A stretch of 64,000 nucleotides of DNA from Heligmosomoides polygyrus polygyrus (GCA_947396885.1 OX377205.1:21129407-21193406); one strand, 5' to 3'. Positions 10,961 through 21,287 are shown, counted from the first letter of the stretch. Translations and numbers: made by a program. The notes: generated by a model from the sequence alone, not told the origin.

Positions 10961-11434
10961 AGTGCCTGACTATATTTTCGACGAAAGGGCCGACACAAAA
11001 ACCAGCAGGAGAGAGGGTAGAAAACGTGCCCCTGAAACGCAAACGTATGTGAAATATCAGAAGGTTGTTCCAGACGAGCGGCACTGCTCAGTCTTCTCGA
11101 AAAAGGACACATACTGTTCAAGTGCGCCGATGACTGTGTCGAGAGCGCCAAGACATTGAAGGCATATAATTCCCTGGCGCCGTTGCTCAAGAAGAATTTG
11201 GAAACATATGGACCGCCTGATTGGCTTGTAGTATTTTCCGCTGCTACGACATAGACCTGGTCACCAAAATAAGGCTACGTTGCAAAGCCCACACCTGCTT
11301 TGACGACTCATTGAAGATTGTGCTCAAAATTTTCAGATTCATTCGGAAAAATCATGGACATGGACAGACATGACATTCGCATGGGCAGAATTTATCACGA
11401 CTAGACGTGACTTAATTTTTCTTTTTGTTGTGTT

Positions 11435-11674
11435 TTGTTACTAAAAACTAAGAAAATGGATTGGGGACGACCAGGTCAACGACAAAAAGGCGCTCCAACA
11501 CAAGGTTTAAAGGGAGAAGAGACGCACAAGAGGAGGAGGTCCCGAGTGGAAAAGGCGGGTGCGGCGCCGGTGATGAAATTTGAAGAGGGCCCAAAACTTC
11601 TCTTATTTGTTCTACTTCTTGAACGACCGGAGCACTCCTGCTACGACTACTTCGTCTGTTTCGGATTCGACTAA
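11435..11674 (+). pseudogene. Basic ORF shared by three retroelement remnants (segment S)
   Basis: The ORF starts near KTKKMDWGRPGQRQKGAPTQ and continues with KGEE, a KRRRSRVEK basic cluster and a FEEGPKL end. Homologous DNA lies at 48,600-48,820 (right arm) and at 56,830-57,060 (minus), where the translation contains GARALQPKFKG and RRSPEWEA. In the last locus it sits between a zinc-knuckle ORF and an LTR-like repeat, suggesting the 3' end of a gag- or pol-type ORF. The function of this basic tail is unknown. Confidence 0.5.
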
Positions 11675-11999
11675 CATTCTTCGAGGACGACTGCATCAGG
11701 GCACTATTGCCCATTTTGGTATTCGGCTGTTCAAGGCGACAAGGAATATTCGGCTGTTCGGCGGCGACAAGGAACAAGGACGGACTTTCGGCGAGTCGTT
11801 CCCTTTCTAATCGGACTTGACTAGATTCGTTTTAATTTGCCTGTAACCGTTCCTTCACCGCTTCGGCCGCCCCAAAAATACGGCGTAGACTTTGTGTGTA
11901 ATACGAAGCACACAATCGACCACACTGTAATTGAAAATCACCACTCTTATCGATCGTATGACGGAGTCTTTCAGATGGTACGGAAGGAGATGGCTCTGG

Positions 12000-12290
12000 A
12001 TAAGAGTGCACGGCTGTGATTGCACCACCATTTCCCCTGCCGCTGAAAGGAACAGGATCTTCAGGCTGCAGTCTGTCGGGCTGCACCCAATCCGTACCCT
12101 GGACGACGACACCCTTTTACCGATAGCAACGCCCTACTGCAAGATAGCGAGACCGGGCTACGCCACCCACACCGGAGGGTCGCCTGGTACCGTCAGCCTC
12201 CCGTGAGAGGGCAGGCCAGCCCTCTCACCCCACGTCTCTCCTCTTCCCCTTTTACCATACAGTATGATACTAATAAATCTACATACTGAA
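12000..12290 (+). repeat. Dispersed repeat 'X', 3' portion (left-arm copy)
   Basis: The segment around 12,085-12,200 (GACGACGACACCCTT...GGTACCGTCAGCC) recurs at 47,965-48,150 (minus, right arm) and at 37,497-37,690 (minus). It is followed by a perfect 10-bp hairpin (12,203-12,228, stem GTGAGAGGGC) and an AATAAA at about 12,271. In the 37.5-kb copy the homology ends at CAGCC and is followed by an AAATAAATAAAT tail, as at the 3' end of a retroposed element. No coding family was recognised. Confidence 0.6.
12203..12228. terminator. 10-bp-stem hairpin upstream of AATAAA
   Basis: GTGAGAGGGC and GCCCTCTCAC form a perfect stem around a six-base loop. The right-arm counterpart (about 48,000) is mutated. 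Position before a polyadenylation-like AATAAA suggests an RNA 3'-end structure of the dispersed repeat. This role is inferred. Confidence 0.4.
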
Positions 12291-12635
12291 TAGTGTGTTC
12301 TGTAATCTAGGAATAGCATAGAACTCCGTAGGATGATTCAAGTGAGGAGTAATTAACCTGTAACTTGATGTGGACGTCCCGGGAGATTTCTTTAAATTCG
12401 AGATTAATTTTGTTTCTTCCAATTTCGTTTAACTGAGCAATCGCTAATTACCCCTCATTATCACCCACACCCTGCTGGCACCCGACGACCGATGTCCACG
12501 ACCGGATGGGTGAGTATTTCAACATAGTCGGATGACTCTTTCTATGCATTGCAAGGCATAGAATTTTTTTGTAATATACTTGGTAAGAGTAGAAAAAATA
12601 AAATAAAAATAGCCCTTAAAAATCAATACTTACCA

Positions 12636-12659
12636 ATTCAGTTCAGTTCAGTTCAGTTA
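12636..12659. repeat. CAGTT short tandem repeat
   Basis: TTCAG is iterated about four times here. The right arm has the complementary array at about 47,568-47,585 with a slightly different copy number. Confidence 0.7.
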
Positions 12660-13864
12660 AACCTTTTTGATGAATATTTTTTCAATAGTCCAGGCGAAGA
12701 GATCCCACATTTCACGATTTTTTATGTATATTTTTTTCTGGACACAACTTGTGTTTGTGCCACTAGTTAGGTCGCCGAGAAACGGAGAACGCCGATGTAA
12801 CGTAAACGCCGAGAGAGCGACACGCTAGGGCCAGGATACGAAATCAATTTTTTATTTTTCCTATTTTTTGAAAAACATTTTTTCCTTAATGTTAATTTTT
12901 ATATTCCGACAGCTAGGGTCGATTGGGGACAGATTTCGACCGCCTACAACTTCCCAATATTTAGTATATTTATTTTTAATATTTATTTATTTGTCAAAAA
13001 GTGAAATAGGACTCTCGCCAATTAGTCGACGCAAAACTAAAAGCCAAAGGCCTTTGGTAAACATAAAAAAAAGAAGGGTTGATAGTGCTATCCCTCTATG
13101 CATTGACCCGCTAGCAGTCCACAGGCCATGCTTTGTGAGGTAGCGCTGCGCCGACGACGGTGGGTACACATGACCCACTTACCACCCACCGCTTAGAGAT
13201 TGCGGCAGCAGAAGCATGCAAGAAGACCCCCTCACGCAAGGAGACAGGAGATAACACTGAATCACAGAACAACATTCGTTATGTATTATCTTTATTAAAC
13301 AAAGGGACCAGCGTCGTAGGACCCCATGGTCCTTGTAAAGGAGCGACACATCTACATGGATAGCGATACATCTCCACACCACCGCGGTTTCCCTCGCGAT
13401 TCGCATCGACATCCATAGGAGAGTGAGTAGCTCCACTTGCCGGTTAGCTTCAACGGTATGAAAGGTACAGGTTAGGCGACAAAAGGTCTGAAGTTAGAAT
13501 TTTTCTAGAAATTCGGGAAGAAATGGCGTCAGGTTTCCTGTAGAAGCGCGGAGTCTGCTGAGCCATGGCCATACATAGCCTACGAGTAGTTAGCTGCGTA
13601 GGGCGCTCTCTTACTGATGTTAACCAGCATCCAAGACTTATCTGCACCGCTTCATAGAACGAGGTAAGTATCCTTGAGCAACTCACAAGGTTCTCCGAAA
13701 GATTTGTGAGCAGTAAGTAAGCAGTAGATATAGGAAAGACGACCAAGAGTTTTATGGAATCCTACTTCCGTCTGGCAATTTTTCTCGCCAGCCAATTTGC
13801 TCCACTCAGAAGTCCCAAATTTACCTTCCAGGATTCGATATAGGGCAGGAGAAGCAAGGCAAAA

Positions 13865-13940
13865 CTTCTGCCTCACAGGGGATCCGAACCGACGACCGTT
13901 ATCGGTAAGACGCGCCTCCTTCAGTGAACCATGGAGCGCT
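13865..13940 (-). repeat. tRNA-like fragment, possible SINE head (left arm)
   Basis: On the minus strand the sequence has a B-box-like GGTTCGGATCCCC and, about 40 nt upstream, a weaker A-box-like TGGTTCACTGAAGG. The right-arm copy at 46,285-46,355 (plus) keeps both. A full cloverleaf could not be drawn, so it is a tRNA-derived repeat at best and is not called as a tRNA gene. Confidence 0.35.
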
Positions 13941-14352
13941 AAAATCCCAATCGTTGGGAAAAATCAATATCTGGGCGCTTTCTCACCGCAGGTACGCCAC
14001 CACCGATTTCTCCAACCAAATCCCTACGTTCTCTCTTCACCCCAACACAAATAGTTCGAGGCGCTGTTCTAACAATTTAGGATTTTGTCAGCTTTTAGGA
14101 TCCCAAGTAACTCTGTGAAGAGGGTACAATGGAGGACAACCATCAGGGAAAGTCGAAGAGAAGGCTGGAGAAATTCATCAATTAAATCGCTATTTAATTC
14201 CAAAAATTATCGCATTCCGTCAGAGAACGGCCTCAGACGGAGATGCGACCCTCACGGCGCAGTGCGAAGAGGGACGCCGAGGAGCGGCTTGGGGCTCGAA
14301 TCACACGCCGAAATTTTTTTTTGCTCAGTCCCACTTACCGTCGAGGCACTTG

Positions 14353-14440
14353 AAAAACACATATATGTCTCTGTGGCGTAGTGGGCCTCGTTCGCGGCAC
14401 CAAGAGCGACTCGAAGATTCAAATCCTGTCTATGACATAC
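14353..14440 (+). repeat. tRNA-derived SINE head with A and B boxes (left arm)
   Basis: TGGCGTAGTGGG fits the pol III A-box consensus and GATTCAAATCC, about 40 nt downstream, fits the B box. The spacing is that of a tRNA or tRNA-derived SINE. The acceptor arms do not pair well, so it is not a functional tRNA. The right arm has the same unit on the opposite strand at about 45,690-45,780 with changes inside the B box (GATTCTAACCT on the complementary strand). Confidence 0.6.
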
Positions 14441-14665
14441 ATTTTTGCATTTGTCCCACGAGTACTTTAGGCTCTTAATTTTGATAGGAGCAGCCCAGTA
14501 CCTTATCTGAATAGGGAAAGAAGCAAACGGTCAATACGAGAACCAGCAGAAGCATCTTGGCAAACACAGCCCACGCAATCGGTGACCTCCGCGGCATACG
14601 GGAGCACATCTAAGCAACCATAAACGACCGTTACAGATAGCAAGCCTTCCTCAGAGATAGCAAGC

Positions 14666-14881
14666 TTGCCAAAGAAACCCTTAAAAGGACCCAACTTCTT
14701 ATTGCCATTCACTCAATCCGCAGTCGACTGGCTGACCCGCTCCGGAGACTTCATCATCGCGCAGCCCCACTCGCCCAGAACGATCAACGACTTCTCCATC
14801 AAGGACCGTCGCCGAGTTGCCGTAAGTTCCATTCTTCGGCATTCTGATGGCTACATAGTTTTTCGAGAAAGTTTGAAATAA
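14666..14881 (+). CDS. Unknown 71-codon ORF, nearly identical in both arms
   Basis: Not recognised. The ORF contains KGPNFLLPFTQSAVDWLTRS and DFIIAQPHSPRTINDF, then RRVAVSSILRHSDGYIVF. The right-arm version (45,246-45,461, minus) differs at two residues (Ser to Pro, Arg to Cys). The antisense frame (14,503-14,712) is also open in both arms, so strand is uncertain. It lies about 0.8 kb outside the gypsy sequence at the inner edge of the arm. No splice sites or known domain were seen. Confidence 0.35.
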   Translation: MPKKPLKGPNFLLPFTQSAVDWLTRSGDFIIAQPHSPRTINDFSIKDRRRVAVSSILRHSDGYIVFRESLK

Positions 14882-15176
14882 ACATAGGATTTTTTCTTTC
14901 TTCTCTATCGCTCTTGTCGCTCTGTGTCACTTTTAAGAGCCACTTCCTCATGCTCTCTCTCTAGGTATCTTACAATGAGATTCTTAAAAGAGTAATTTTT
15001 TAATTAATTAAAGAAAATATTAAATCCTTTAAATTTTTCCATTTATTACGAATTTTTTTCTCTTCTCCTCCTAGTTCGGTTAAAAACACAGTTTATGAGT
15101 GGCAGTAGCGCGGCCGCTGAATTAGAATCACAGTAATCCTATTCGGAGTGCAGTGAGGTAAGCGGGGATTCACAAT

Positions 15177-15365
15177 TCATCCTTGTCTAATATCTCTTGC
15201 CGCTCTAGGAGCCCAGTAGCTGCAAAACGTAGGCTCATCTCTCCTCTGGCAAATTGTCCCTCGTAGAAACGGCTGAAAGGTTCTAGTACCCCCTAGAATT
15301 TCAAATATCTGAGAGAAGTTCAGTACCGGCGGTGCCCTATCAAACAAAACATCTTTCAGTGCCAA
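15177..15365 (-). CDS. Unknown 62-codon ORF conserved in both arms
   Basis: Not recognised. It reads MALKDVLFDRAPPVLNFSQI, then EILGGTRTFQPFLRGTICQR and ends ARDIRQG. The right-arm counterpart (about 44,765-44,955, plus) keeps the same frame with one internal stop (the Gln codon of FSQIF is TAG there). Upstream on this strand is the edge of a gypsy-related sequence, so it may be retroelement-derived. Confidence 0.3.
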   Translation of the reverse strand: MALKDVLFDRAPPVLNFSQIFEILGGTRTFQPFLRGTICQRRDEPTFCSYWAPRAARDIRQG

Positions 15366-15676
15366 CTAGCTTTCACAGAAGCAAATAAGACATAAATTTA
15401 TGTGTCATCCGTAAGCTCATCGAACGTCATTTTAGGCAATGACGTAATTAATTTCATTTGTAGTAAAATTTCGATCGGTTACTCAACAAGGAAAGTTTTT
15501 TAACGAAACGCCGGTCAATATGATTGACTCATTCCAGCCGGAATTCCACTTTCTTCAATACCAGTCTTTCTACAAAAAACCTGTAAAACTACAACTAAAT
15601 TCAGATAATCTTGTTCTAGGGACTATAACACAGAGCATTCCGCCATCTTGGGATTTTTTTCATTTGCGATAGCTTA

Positions 15677-15876
15677 NNNNNNNNNNNNNNNNNNNNNNNN
15701 NNNNNNNNNNNNNNNNNNNNNNNNNNNNNNNNNNNNNNNNNNNNNNNNNNNNNNNNNNNNNNNNNNNNNNNNNNNNNNNNNNNNNNNNNNNNNNNNNNNN
15801 NNNNNNNNNNNNNNNNNNNNNNNNNNNNNNNNNNNNNNNNNNNNNNNNNNNNNNNNNNNNNNNNNNNNNNNNNNNN
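15677..15876. other. Assembly gap of 200 N
   Basis: The run is exactly 200 bases of N. The sequence to its left is the inner end of the inverted-repeat arm; the sequence to its right (15,877 onward) does not continue the homology with the region inside 44,456. ORFs drawn across it are meaningless. Confidence 0.99.
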
Positions 15877-17261
15877 CTTCTCAAGAGTGAACAGTGGATG
15901 AACGGATCTGAACTACAGTAGAAGAACGCTATTAATTTTCTGATCATACAGGATGCAGCAACCAGCTGGAACAAATTCAATATTCAGCCGTGTGCGTAAT
16001 CTATTACTAAGCAGTATGTTGTTTCTAGAAAACTACAAGGAAAGCTCTACAAGTCCACAAGTGAGATGAAGACTCAGCTATGAGGAGAAGAGAGTAGAGG
16101 GAAAAATTTGTAAGCGCAGTTGGAGGGCGTCGTTTGAAATGGGTATTCAGCCTCTGCCTCATTTGGTGAAAAATTTCTCAAAGTTGAGCGATCCCAGAAG
16201 GGTTAAAATAATATTGCGTTTAATGCTACCTTTGCGGGAACCTGATGATATAAAAACAACGGCCACGCATGGCAAGTTTTTGTCATACACGATTTTCCAA
16301 AATGTCTCCCCGCACTCCATAGGTTTTTGTGTAAAAATAGTGAAAATCAATAAAAATGTTCGTTTGATAGGAACGAAAACCTAACACCATATATTAGAGA
16401 CTCAATCGCGCTGTTTAAAGGCAAAATGCACATTCTGGTAAAGCGATTCCTGTAACAGCAAAAGAAAAGGGTGTGGTAGCGGTTCTCAGTCCATCTGCAA
16501 AATATTGCACCTGCGAAAGACTAGCTGTCAAATTCCTGAATCTTTAGATTTTCAATCTTTGTTTATTAACCATCTTAAAGAAAATGTCTTGCTCTATAAA
16601 GCCTGGGAAAACTATTGTTCAATATCTTCTTTGGAACGAATAAGAAGTAAAACTCCGTAAGAGGAGCTGCGACGTGAGCTGCAAAGCAACCCACACGGTC
16701 TGAAGGCTCTTATCAATCCAGGGGTGGTCCCTTATGAATAATACCGCTCCACCATAATCTACAAACCATGGGCAAACAAGGTTTAAAAATGTACCAAACT
16801 TAGTGCATTCTTAGCCTTTTTATACGCCTATGTTTTTGTTGCAGGACTTATGGGCCACCCTGTACACGCTACCGTAATCCAGGGAGATGCCCAACTTATG
16901 GACCTATCACAAACAGGCCCGTTTTTGAAATTTCGACCGACTACGATAGGTTACAGTAGGTACTCCGCTAGTCAAGGTCTCTTCTTGTAAAATATCAAGT
17001 GCAATACTCATCTTAAAATACGACGCTGTGAAAAATGTCGTTCGCGAGGATAGATGGAGAAGACAGTGCCATTGGCAACAATGGCATGTTACACCGTCCT
17101 CGATTTCCATTTATGGAACACGTATTTATTTGGCATCATCGTTGAAAGCTGCATCCAGTGATATACATATCATTCCGAAATGCCGCTGCCACCTGATGTG
17201 CCTCTATTGTCAGGTCTAAGCAACGGAAGGGACTCCGGGGTGTGACATGAGACACCAAACA
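15877..17261. other. No recognisable feature
   Basis: The stretch contains only short, unsupported ORFs (for example 16,139-16,384 plus and 16,907-17,110 minus). No transposon motif, terminal repeat, tRNA-like box or convincing exon was seen. Confidence 0.6.
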
Positions 17262-17693
17262 CTAGACAAGAGGATCCGAACGCCGTGGCTGAGGTTCAGA
17301 AGCAAGTTGGCGGAGACCTAAAAATCGCAAATTACAAAACATGTTTGACGTTAAGTATCCATCGTGGAATATTGTCGACGGCAGATCCAGCTGCTGGTGT
17401 TTGAATGAATTATACCGAGATTTATTCAGCACTGCTTTGGAAATTGTTAGACATATCAGTGTTGTTTTTCGTTCACCAGCATCACCTATGGTCTCGCTGG
17501 TCATCGAGTTGTTCGAGCGAGCGCCAGCAGCGTCTCCATTGATCCCTATCGCGTGCCAGAATGCTGCAATGGATTCTCTCCACCGAGGGTCACGAAGAGT
17601 GTGATTCGTTCGTTCAGGGCTTTTCAGCAGTATTTTCTCCGTTAGATTGCTGTAAGTCGTTGATGAATCCGGCCCCTGGTGTTCTCTTGACAT
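17262..17693 (-). CDS. Unknown 143-codon ORF
   Basis: Not recognised. The ORF carries TTYSNLTEKILLKSPERTNH, RDPRWRESIAAFWHAIGING and TISKAVLNKSRYNSFKHQQL. Residue composition looks protein-like, with few low-complexity runs, but no domain could be named. It may continue upstream into the 17.7-18.0 kb region, where the same strand has more open frames. It could be a fragment of a transposon or host exon. Confidence 0.3.
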   Translation of the reverse strand: MSREHQGPDSSTTYSNLTEKILLKSPERTNHTLRDPRWRESIAAFWHAIGINGDAAGARSNNSMTSETIGDAGERKTTLICLTISKAVLNKSRYNSFKHQQLDLPSTIFHDGYLTSNMFCNLRFLGLRQLASEPQPRRSDPLV

Positions 17694-18357
17694 ACCGCGG
17701 AATGGGCCGGTGACGGCTCCCTTCTAACGGGTGCATGCGAAACCCCGGCCCACCTAATATTAGTCGAATTGGCCCATTAGGAACGTCTCTGATCTTCGAA
17801 CGCCACGAAGCTCGGAATTCTGGAGGCTCTCACTTGCATGAATCACGTCACTCCAATAGTCCTCTCGATTCCGCGCTGTGTGACGCGAATCGCGTGTTCA
17901 TCCTGCTTAGACCAGGGCAGGAAGAGCAGTGGAGTCGAATAAGTGGGTACAGAACCGGACGTTCTTCGTATTCTTCACAACTTCTTCTTCGAAGCTCCCG
18001 AAACTACTCGCTTCTTCCTTCCCAGATCAGGCACTAGGCCTTTGGACATGTTGACTTCGCGACCCGATACACATAGCTAGAACATTGGGGATGTTCATTC
18101 CGTTGAGCTTTTCGCTACTTATGTGAAGCAGTATACATGCCATTGTAGCAAAGAATTTGATTCCTGGCATTTATGCCAAGTTTTACACCAAAACTTTAAG
18201 GTTGTTGAATGGGCTGTACAGAAGAAACGTGCATGGTTTGCGGAAAGGGGCCGTGGAGGCTTAGTTATCTCTACTCCACCTCCGTAAGACATACTTGTGG
18301 AGCGAAACTCAAGTCCGTTCGGAGAAGCGGCGTATAAAAGCGAACAAGACGAGTGCT

Positions 18358-19266
18358 ATGGGAGTGCAGTGTGTTGTGTGCGGTGAGATCTGCTCCAGCA
18401 AACGGTCTTTGAAGACGCATAAACAGGTAGCGGTTGATGGAATGTGCTATCTATGGAGTAGATGATGAGCTTCGTGCGCACTTAAGGGTGCTCATCCTGC
18501 CGTGGACAAGAATCGCGTCGTTTGTCCGAAATGCAGGGAAGGCTTCTTCTCACATAGCGCTTTGGCGAATCACTGTAGTGAAATGCACAGCGACGAACAC
18601 CAGGACGTTCGTACGTATTATTTCTGGAAGCTTCGATAACTTCGAAGAGTTTCAGGTGAGCCTGAGTGATTTTAGGATTCTAACAATGCTCCGAATTGAG
18701 CGCAGCTCTGACAACACGTTATTCTAGCGTACAAAGGCATCTCTTGAAGAGATGGTTACAACCAATTTTGCGAAGCGGACCTCACACGGGGGGGGAAAGG
18801 TGGACGCAAACATCTATACCTGTGTGAGCATACTCGCGGCCGTAGTGTGGAAATCGCCGAAGAAGATGAGAGTGCTCGCGGAAGAAGCAAACGGCTTCAG
18901 TCACACAGTCCCGCATTTCTGAGGGTAGTCCGCCGTGACTGCACATTCAGTTCTAGACATTCAGTGCAAGTAGTTTAGGCACTTGAGAGAAGCGATGGGA
19001 AGATCTCGTTCTACGGATGTCTTGGTCACCTGGGACACTCAGTGTCCATAGCAAACCCACGACTTTCGGAGTCCGAAGACGAAGAAATGCCTTCGGTCGT
19101 CCACCCTGAAATCAGCACGTCTGTTAGTGATTTGTTTCGTTCATTTTCAATGCATTCTTTCCGTGTGCAGTTCGTACTTTCGGTATTTACCATTTTCGCG
19201 AAAGAAGCAAACGGCTTCAGTCACACAGTTCATTTACCATTTTCTCGTGAAACTGCGATTCTTTAA
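18358..19266 (+). pseudogene. C2H2 zinc-finger gene model, four exons, two frameshifts
   Basis: Exons are inferred at 18,358-18,426, 18,487-18,655, 18,728-18,924 and 18,979-19,266, with GT/AG introns of 60, 72 and 54 nt, typical nematode sizes. Finger 1 (CVVCGE...KTHKQ, second His supplied by exon 2) and finger 2 (CPKCREGFFSHSALANHCSE then MH) are both C2H2 with H-X4-H. Exon 3 reads GGRKHLYLCEHTRGRSVEIA and exon 4 KISFYGCLGHLGHSV, then an acidic SESEDEE tail. The latter blocks resemble the C/H-rich region found with C2H2 fingers in nematode transposon-related proteins, a resemblance from memory only. One-base frameshifts are needed in exon 2 (after YFWKL) and exon 3 (at an eight-G run), so it is a young pseudogene or carries assembly errors. 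Nucleic-acid binding is inferred from the fingers. Confidence 0.6.
18876..19229. repeat. 34-bp direct repeat, 320 bp apart, within the zinc-finger gene
   Basis: The string TCGCGNAAGAAGCAAACGGC and the following TTCAGTCACACAGT occurs at 18,876-18,909 and 19,196-19,229 with one mismatch. The first copy is coding in exon 3 (SKRLQSHS); the second is in the terminal exon in another frame (KEANGFSHT). Confidence 0.85.
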
Positions 19267-19440
19267 ATCAAATCTGTCACTTTTCCAATGAATTTCGACA
19301 CTCTTCTAAGCAATCTTGACGCTTTTGAAGTTATGCTGTACATTTTCCAAATTAAAATAGGCTCCTCCCAGGTTACACTAGAGACTCTGCGACTCCTTTA
19401 AAATACTTTTTGTTCAAGGAAAATGAACAGGGTGCGCTGC

Positions 19441-19990
19441 TTAAATCCGAACAAATTTAGATTCAAATTTCTCGCCATACCGTAATCTCCCACAGGTCGC
19501 GATTTGCGTCCTTGAAAGCCAGGAGTATCTAGTAAGCAGTGATAACCTCAGATTGGTCTCAGTATTGCAAGTGCAGAGTATAATAGAATAGAAGAGACGC
19601 GTAGTCAAAACGGTTGCTGACAAGACGAGGCACTCTGATGGGGAGTTGGTGCAGCCGAGGCCGCATGGTGGATTTTGGATTGGATTCGATAGCGAGCTGC
19701 AATCCACCATCATCGATAGCAGAAGGTCGTCCATTGTCTCCGTGTTCAAGGTTCATATCTCCTGAATCAAATCGAATGGACCAACCGTGCACTGTGGTGC
19801 GGCCTACAGTCTCTTCTCCAAATACATCGGTGACATTAGAGACCATTGGGTTTGGCGTTGGAGCCTCGGCACCCTTCGTGGAAGATGACCACTCGAAGCT
19901 GTTGTTGGCTAATCATGTTCGATATGTGACCAAAATGACGTGCACGCGGGGCCTTATATGCTCATTCAGCGAACGCTTTTGGAGCGTTCT
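19441..19990 (-). mobile_element. mariner-family transposase N-terminal remnant
   Basis: The minus frames give VFGEETVGRTTVHGWSIRFD, SGDMNLEHGDNGRPS and AIDDGGLQLAIESNPKST, which matches the paired helix-turn-helix DNA-binding domain at the N-terminus of mariner transposases (VG-TTV--WF-RF-SGD--LE---GRPS). A few dozen further residues with LH-LPIRVPRLVSNRF follow, in two frames. The catalytic domain is missing and no terminal inverted repeats were found nearby. Confidence 0.8.
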
Positions 19991-20087
19991 ACACGATCAT
20001 CACTGACCCGGGATTTTTGATTTTTTCCCAGAAAACTCTGAAGTTTTCAAATTTTTGTTTCAAGACTTTTCGGCCAGCCTAATATAT

Positions 20088-21110
20088 TAGGTTGCCCCTT
20101 AAGTCCCCGCCGTTTTTTCAACGTTTCATTGCGGTTTTCGCTGGCGGTCCCTTGCATAGCGCTATACAGCTTTCGAAAGACAATGATTTGCTCTATCAGA
20201 ACATGCATTGCATTTTTCTTGAATTTTGTCAATTTTCATGTCGTTGATGTGAAAAGTGAAAAAGTGGCCAGCAGTTGCTTCTCTCGCTTAGGTTTGGAAT
20301 TTTATGCACAGCTTTTTATGGCACTTGGAAGTCAATGTTCTGTACTATAAGAATACATGCTGCTCCTATTTGCTCATTTGTCCTTTATTGATTTTTAGGT
20401 GACCAAATTAAGACGTCCGACTTTTCCGTCCGAATTTTTACCGAAACTCCTGCTCTGTCTTAGGACTTTTTTGCTCGGTGTTAACGTCGGTCGAAAGAGA
20501 ATGTATTGATCTATTAGAATTTGTATCGCGTTTATTGGCTCATGCTGGCTTCTGTCGAATTTCAACAAAATTCCAAAAAGAGAAAAATCATCGTCACCAA
20601 CGAATTCTTCTACTTGTTCAACTGTTGATATTCGACAGAAGTCAGCATAAGCCAAAAAACGCGACACAGATTCTTACTGAGCAAGACACCCTCTTTCGAG
20701 CGACATATAGCACCAAGCAAAAAAGCACAACCACAGAACCGGAGTTCCGGCAAAATTTCGGACCGAAAGTCGGACGTCCTAATTTGACGACCTAAACATC
20801 AATAAAGGACAAATGAGCAAATAGGGTAAACATGCATTCTTGTAGCACAGAACATTGTCTTCCAAATTCTATAAAAAGTTGCGCATAAAATTCCAAACCT
20901 AAGCGTGAGAAGCAACTGCGTAGATGACCACTTTTTCACTTTCACTTTAACCACCTAAAAATTAACAAAATTAAGAATGTAAAACAAATGCAATATAGGT
21001 TCTGATAGAGCATACAATTTTCTTTCGAAAGCTTAGCACAATGCGAGAGACCGCCGGCAAAATCGGCAATAAATCGTGGAAAAAACGGCGGGAACTTATG
21101 GGACAACTTA
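20088..21110. mobile_element. Palindromic MITE with mariner-like terminal repeats, about 1.02 kb
   Basis: The left end TTAGGTTGCCCCTTAAGTCC...CCGCCGTTTTTTCAACG matches the reverse complement of the right end (TAAGTTGTCCCATAAGTTCC...CCGCCGTTTTTTCCACG). Internal sequence is also inverted: 20,130-20,567 pairs with 20,623-21,055, so almost the whole element is one imperfect hairpin with its centre near 20,595. TA dinucleotides flank both ends. The TTAGGTTG...AAGT start resembles mariner termini, so a mariner-type transposase probably moved it. It has no transposase of its own. Confidence 0.85.
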
Positions 21111-21287
21111 GAATGTAGGTCAGATGATTTCTCTTCAAAACAGCTAAGCAGTTTTTAGATCAGTGCAGAGACGACATAACTCCGCCATTGCCGGTCCCAA
21201 GCCCGGATGTGAAAGGAGGAGGGTTGGGCGACGGGCCAGCAACCCGTCCCCGTAAAAACCCATTATGCTACAGAAACGACGAACTAT

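Larger units (their letters stand above)
2244..15676 (+). repeat. Left arm of giant imperfect inverted repeat (partner about 44,456-54,747)
   Basis: Reading this region forward reproduces the reverse complement of 44,456-54,747 almost throughout. Examples: the outer start (CAAATAGCGCTCGTTGACTGG versus 54,720-54,740), a 71-codon ORF at 14,666-14,881 with two amino-acid differences from 45,246-45,461, and the inner end at 15,640-15,676 matching 44,456-44,490. Homology starts within an RTE fragment and stops exactly where the N gap begins, so the inner limit is unknown. The left arm is longer because of an extra 2.87 kb at 2,735-5,607 and about 230 bp near 6,364-6,595. Smaller indels are frequent, so the arms are old or come from divergent haplotypes. 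Confidence 0.92.

Noticed and set aside
13865..13940. Functional tRNA gene
   Set aside because: A-box is weak and a cloverleaf cannot be drawn; listed only as a possible tRNA-derived fragment.
15648..15980. ORFs spanning 15,660-15,890 on both strands
   Set aside because: They are open only because they cross the run of N bases.
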